Source: Cerrena zonata (lineage: Eukaryota; Basidiomycota; Agaricomycetes; Polyporales; Cerrenaceae). From it: a stretch of 64,000 bases of DNA. Of the stretch, positions 59,290 through 64,000 are shown piece after piece. Position 1 is the stretch's first letter, and each line of letters begins with the position of its first letter. Position numbers and translations under genes: made by a program. The stretch is taken from NCBI GenBank assembly GCA_038087015.1, contig JASBNA010000004.1, positions 124,001 through 188,000 of the forward strand, given 5' to 3'. The notes below the pieces were generated by a model that worked only from the letters and a program-made list of their open reading frames with translations, had not been told where the DNA came from and made no database searches.

Positions 59290-59405
59290 TGGAGGGGACG
59301 GTCTTGAACCAGCGCATGGACGAGTTGACCCGTTGGAGCGTTAGACCACCTCGCATTCCCGGTTTAGGGCCATTACAGCCACTACGCCATTGGACGATTA
59401 TCATG
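59290..59405 (-). repeat. tRNA-derived repeat (SINE-like head), candidate
   Basis: On the minus strand, TGGCGTAGTGG matches a pol III A box. About 78 bases downstream, GGTTCAAGACC matches a B box. Acceptor ends do not pair, so it is not a working tRNA gene. A tRNA-derived short interspersed element or tRNA pseudogene is the simplest reading. Confidence 0.35.
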
Positions 59406-59569
59406 TCTTCTCCCTTCCCGTCTTAAGTTCAGCCACAGTTCACTTGTCACTTTAATAATTTAACTCCATCTACTCATTTCATCTCTATTGTCAATATTAT
59501 GTTTACTAGTCATCAAATACAATAGCTACAGCACCATTAAATATAATTGTTGTAATACACCGTCCGAAG

Positions 59570-59737
59570 CATCCGGACGCATGCACCATCCGGTATTGTA
59601 GTGCATCCGCACACGATCCACATCCGGACACAATGTGCGTCCGGGCATGACCCGCATCCGGACGTGGTGCATCCGCCCGCACTGAGGATCCGGCTGCAGC
59701 CAGCGCTGACCTCATCCGGACCTGATCATTCCGGATT
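59570..59737. promoter_or_regulatory. Array of about ten CATCCGGAC-type motifs
   Basis: In about 170 bp there are four exact CATCCGGAC (starts 59570, 59621, 59655, 59713) plus variants CATCCGG, CATCCGC (twice), CGTCCGGG, GATCCGG and TTCCGGA. TCCGGA is a palindrome containing the CCG/CGG half-site bound by many Zn2Cys6 factors. It could be a regulatory array or a tandem repeat remnant. Confidence 0.45.
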
Positions 59738-60532
59738 AGGAAGGTGCTCAGGTTTGCTTCCATCTTATCCTCTTATACCTTCTGCCTTTTCATTCGGACT
59801 CTCTTAATCCTTTTCTCATATCTTCTCGTCTCATTTTCTCTGGTTTGCTTTATTCCCATTCGCTCCCATTTTCCCGTCTGTCTTCCGACGCGTTTCTTAC
59901 GCTTTCCGCGTCGTCCTATTTGCTACTTGTTTCGGCCGTAAAATCCATCCGGATTTAGTATAAAAGCTATGTATTTCGTCTAGTCTACTTATCGATTTTA
60001 TCGTCTTTGTTGTCTCTAACTACCCTACCTATTGCGTGCACAACAACAATAATAATGTCCAAGGCTACCAATTGCAAGTCTATTAGTGTCGATGAGACTC
60101 CAAGCAATGCGCGTCAATGTCTTATTTAAGGACTCTATTTACACATTTGTCCACAAATAACTTCCGAGTCAGAGGCTCTTCATCTTCCGAATCCGGACTC
60201 ACTAACACTTTCTTTATGGAAACGGTCTGTCGACAGCAATCCATACATCCTCATCATTCCTGTTTCTGTATGCTTGTGCTTTTCTCAATGGCAGTCTGGT
60301 AAACTGACAGCAATGTTCATTTACCCAGTCAAATTCACTGGCACGAGATCCTTGACAGCATCTCAATCCGGACTTTATCAGTATATAGCGATAGAGTTTG
60401 CGATATGATTAACGTACCTCACACAGGCAGGCTGACCCACGGTATAATAGGGTCCTCGTTCAACTTTCCCACCACTCACCTCTCCCTCTCCCTCTTCCGC
60501 ACTCCACACTCCTCAGGTCTCAGACACCCATC

Positions 60533-61876
60533 ATGCAAGACACACCCGCTGGTTTGGCAGAGGTTTTTGATGATATAATTCGGTACTATGATTCAGTTGA
60601 GAAGCACTTTGACGAAGTGGCTCCTCTGCTCAGAGAGTCTCCGGGGATCGGCAGGGATCACGTCCTGTATAAAGACTGGACTTCCCTGCGAAGGGTAGGT
60701 TGAGAAGACCACATAAATTGTTTTGAACTGAACATTCATTTTCTTCTATGATAGAAATGGTACGATACGAGAGAAGATGCTAGATTCTACGCACGAGCCT
60801 TTTCAGAACTCTTACGATGTACGGTTCCTATCGATTTATTCAGGGGTTTACTCATTAGCGACCTCCCATGCATCTCAGATGGTAGAGATGATCTAGGCAG
60901 TCGTATGCAAATGTGCAGTTTGCCCGCAAAACGCCAGCACCTTGACAAGTTTATTCAGGTTTTTGATCAACCTTTACAAGCAATCACGACCAACACTTGA
61001 CTCATCATTTGTTTAGGACATGCGCAGGCAGGAGCAAAACATCGTCACTAATATGAAACACTTCTGTGAGATAGGTCGTCAAATTGGTACCCTATCGACT
61101 AGAATTCGGGACACCCTACAAGGAAAAGGCATTGGGGGCTTCTTCAAAAAGATACTGACCTACCTGGAATGGTACGTTGACCAACATAAGGGAACATTCA
61201 ATTCTATTCACGCCATAGCTCTAGGTTCGCTCACTACGTCATCGATGTTTGTACTATTTTATTTATATATCAGTGAAGTCCGATATCTCATCTTCCTATA
61301 GCTTTTCGATGCATTGGGAAAAGTTGCCTACCATTATTGCTCCACTGATACCTCAAGAACTCCATTGCTCAAGTCTCGTGCGTTTATTTCCTTGTTTTAC
61401 ATATAAATTTCTCAATGTTTACTCCTTTTCAGTGAACTTCGCCCTCAAGCAAGTCAAGGGTATGTCATAACATTTATATTCTGATAAAAGACGCACAGTG
61501 TGAACTAACCTCACTATCCATAGTCCGGAACCCTACCCCTGGGCAAGTCGCTACAGAGGTCGAACGCCACGCTAAAGAGATGCGACGTATGCTCAAGGCA
61601 TACGAACGAGCATTCGATGAATGGGCGATCCGATGCGACATGTTATCAGAGATATTTGACAACGTAAAGGTCCGTCTACATTCCAAAAATGCTTTCCTGT
61701 TTCACGATAATCACTCGACTAAAATATCATGATCCATTCAGTCTCTCCCGAACGCAGAATACGTCCTGGAAACCATCATTGGGACGATCATCGGTACGAC
61801 AAGCAGACTTAACTGCGACTCGTTGGCCACTTGCCTCCACAATTTTTCCAACGACCATATTGCATTCCCAGAGTGA
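60533..61876 (+). CDS. Hypothetical protein, helical, no recognised family
   Basis: Seven exons, 60533-60694, 60755-60958, 61017-61250, 61302-61377, 61433-61459, 61524-61669 and 61742-61876, give 327 residues with every phase closed, so the gene is likely real and intact. The sequence is mostly alpha-helical: DDIIRYYDSVEKHFDEVAPLL, EDARFYARAFSELLR, QNIVTNMKHFCEIGRQIG, LFDALGKVAYHYCS, and a long amphipathic helix HAKEMRRMLKAYERAFDEW. There is no signal peptide, membrane segment or catalytic motif that I recognise. It could be a basidiomycete-restricted family. It is preceded by the CCGGA motif array and faces a convergent orphan gene on the right. Confidence 0.65.
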
Positions 61877-62481
61877 GCATGAACCAGTGATTACTGGTGG
61901 TAGTGGGTGTGATCCGCTGGCATCTCGTTTTCGAAGTTGACCTTCCGAACGGGGCTCCAACTGATCTCTGGACCGTTCAAGAATATGGCTCTGTGTAACC
62001 GCCTTTCTCTTTGTTGTTTTCCTTACGTTTCTCGTGAATGATTGATTTGTGTAAGATTGCCTATATGGTCAGAATTGATATACTTGTATGTAATATTAAA
62101 CGACATCTTCCAAGGGCCCGATATCGAGGGTCCAACTTGATGCTCGGTAGAAGTATGAAGATATAGGCACAAAAGTCCTTCGAAAGTATACGCACAAAAG
62201 GGGAGGATCAATTGTGTGGTTCCTAGTGTCGTAATAGGCGAGGGCATACTGTGAAAGTGCAAGGCCGCGTACGAAGGATAGTAACATAGCCTGGGGGGAG
62301 TAGTAGACACAAATGACCGGCTGGTTGGACCCTGTGACATACATAACCCACGTAGCATAACTGGTAGAGGGTTCCGCATAGTAGTAAAGAAAGGGACGCT
62401 AACAACTATCATGATTCGTGTTTCTAAGACATCTTCGGGAAATTCGACAAAGGAAATGATATTCTTAAACTCAACCCAACT
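61877..62481. other. Intergenic between convergent orphan genes
   Basis: About 600 bp with no coding frame supported. Confidence 0.5.
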
Positions 62482-63966
62482 CTAATCCGAATTGGGTACA
62501 TCAACATGCTGCTTTGCCCTCATCCAACTAGTCCATATGCCTTCTAGGTCCATACATTCTGAATCCATAGTCAGTACGACGTCAGAACTACTTGTGCCTT
62601 CTACTGCAGAAGACGAGCTCAATGGATTGTTCAAATCCGAATGGTGAGCGATGAAGTCAGTGCACGGTAATTTTCGTTGGGACTCCCGCACCCGTAAAAG
62701 AAACAAAGCAAATTGCATCGCTTCGTACGGAACAGTGATGTTGTATACGCGAACCGCTCGTTGAATGATATACGCCCGCTGCAAAAAGCATCGATAAGCT
62801 TCGTACTTTTGGTGATTCTGATAGTCCTGCTACTCACATCGTTCACCGATGACCGCCATCCCATGAATGTACCACATCGTGCCCCGCCAATAACAACCCC
62901 CCACACAGGATAATCCTTGATACCAAGGTGTGCATACATGTCAACAGCGGATACGATGTACGCGGAAAGTCTTTGTGTGACATCCCAGTAGGTTTCCCCC
63001 GTCTCCTGAGTGATAGATATGACAAAGGGCAACAAAAGGGGTTCGTTAGGTTTCGCTGACGAGACAATTTCTGATCCTAATGCATTCGAGGTCTTCGTAT
63101 CTGTTGGAAGAGGCGGCGCCCCCAGAGGCCTCCATTCTAGATTGTAGTGCTCAGGAACGTGACCGTGATCCCTATTTTGAGGAGTTCTGAAGGGTTGAGA
63201 TTCCTCGTTTGAGACGGTGGTTTCGCTGAATGTGAGAGAGTCTGGGATTACAAACGCAAAAGCCGGAGGACATGGAATATCTCTGGGAGTAACGCAAGAC
63301 GACTCGAATACTGCTGGTCGTAAAGCAATTATGTCGCAGTCCCTCGAAGGGTTCCATCTGGGCTCGCCGCAATATCATCTTGGAGAAGATAGTATCGTCC
63401 AACGTACAGAACGTACTAATGGTGCTGTGCGCCCGAACCCCGAGGATGTGAGCCTCCTGCACAATATCATCGAATGAACTCATAGCGTCTGTGAGACATC
63501 GTGATAAAGCATCGCGAGACAATCTTTGAATGTGTTTCTTGGCATCGTCAACGGCGGACGGCTGATCATCTTGGAGCATTTCCGCGTGACGGTTCTTCGA
63601 CAGGTGAGCCTTTACATCGAAACTGGGACGGTCAATGATGGTTAGATTAGCGTATGGTTGCGTGATATGATCTTACCGTAAGTCAACACGGTCGATCAAA
63701 GCACTACTATCCCTGTAGCAAAACGCAGCAAAGAAATATTCCCAGAGATGATGGTAGAAAATCGGATCACTTTCCTCGCAATATATGCTGGAAAAATAAT
63801 GGGAAGGGAGAAGAATAACATCCAGCTTCTCTTCAAGAATTGTGACTAGATTTTCATCGAGTAACGCAGGGGTACGCTGCTCGCCTCGATTCTGCTCTAC
63901 GAGAGTGCTGCATTGTGTTTCCAAAGCTTGGCTACATAAGTGAGATAAAGAGCCCTGGGGTATGAC
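62482..63966 (-). CDS. Hypothetical protein, 5' end beyond the window
   Basis: Minus-strand exons 63677-63966, 63439-63622, 62838-63362 and 62482-62778 join in frame (about 431 residues) and end in TAG at 62482-62484. Upstream of 63966 there is an acceptor (AATAG) and intron-like sequence to the edge, so the start lies to the right of 64000. Visible segments: LLDENLVTILEEKLDVILLP, YCEESDPIFYHHLWEYFFA, IIALRPAVFESSCVTPRDIP, GETYWDVTQRLSAYIVSAV, KDYPVWGVVIGGARCGTFMGW. This has a compact alpha/beta feel with no family I recognise. The exon 2/3 junction (donor GTTCGG) is the least certain. Confidence 0.55.
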
Positions 63967-64000
63967 CTATTAGTATGAAGATTGAACAATTCGAAGATAC

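Larger units (their letters stand above)
58968..60532. other. Region between divergent genes: tRNA-like repeat and CCGGA-rich array
   Basis: About 1.56 kb with no coding frame. It holds a tRNA-like element (about 59290-59405, minus) and a dense cluster of CATCCGGAC-type motifs (59570-59737). A CT-rich stretch (59770-59920) and further CCGGA motifs at about 59950, 60190 and 60366 lead up to the gene starting at 60533. Confidence 0.55.

Noticed and set aside
59290..59405. A working tRNA gene with an intron
   Set aside because: A and B boxes are present, but the 5' and 3' ends cannot pair into an acceptor stem.
1..64000. CRISPR arrays, operons, ribosome binding sites, rRNA, biosynthetic clusters or viral genes
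   Set aside because: The sequence is eukaryotic nuclear DNA with spliced genes. No array, core synthase or replication gene is visible.

Overview
The window reads as nuclear DNA of a filamentous basidiomycete, most likely an Agaricomycete. Nearly every gene is broken into many exons by 45-70 bp GT..AG introns. Two nuclear-type tRNA genes carry 12-nt introns after position 37. Several encoded families are typical of mushroom-forming fungi: DUF6593, an intron-rich multi-pass membrane protein family, Zn2Cys6 factors with a fungal transcription factor domain, and a FUSC/BRE4-like transporter. All gene models below were spliced by hand. I checked that reading phase closes across every junction, and I say where it does not.

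Layout. 1-1075 (+) is the 3' end of a chromatin-type protein with a LEDGF-like domain. 2441-8010 (-) holds a Sec2-type Rab exchange factor and COG3. A LAMTOR1-like lysosomal adaptor starts head-to-head with COG3 at 8361 (+). 9.4-15.3 kb has no intact gene but contains decayed fragments. 15297-18710 (+) is a Zn2Cys6 factor. 19399-23425 (-) holds a P-loop kinase, with a duplicated dead terminal exon, and a DUF6593 protein. 26551-32485 (-) holds an MMTAG2-like protein, a secreted pectate lyase (PL1) and a C2-domain protein. 33419-37917 (+) holds a membrane-anchored aspartic protease and a multi-pass membrane protein. 38365-42802 (-) is a large FUSC-like membrane protein. Then come tRNA-Ala(UGC), a HAD phosphatase (+), a sensor-domain membrane protein (-), tRNA-Ser(CGA) and a GH18 chitinase (+). 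48.2-53.8 kb has no gene I can support. 53791-56098 (+) is a second Zn2Cys6 factor. It is followed by an OB-fold-like protein (-), a region rich in CCGGA motifs, an orphan seven-exon gene (+), and an orphan gene running off the right edge (-).

Function. Three neighbours (Sec2, COG3, LAMTOR1-like) act in membrane traffic and lysosomal signalling. Pectate lyase, aspartic protease and chitinase are secreted or surface enzymes for degrading polymers, and two Zn2Cys6 regulators lie nearby, though nothing in the sequence links them. No biosynthetic cluster, CRISPR array, intact transposon or viral element was found.

Most unusual observations: very small exons (9, 11, 12 and 13 nt, plus a 6-nt first coding exon), one of which encodes the core of a Walker A loop; a tandem copy of a terminal exon whose splice acceptor is lost; and six apparent single-base frame breaks, all in four genes between 34.5 and 47.4 kb, which may be assembly errors or real decay. 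A dense CATCCGGAC motif array lies upstream of the orphan gene at 60.5 kb.
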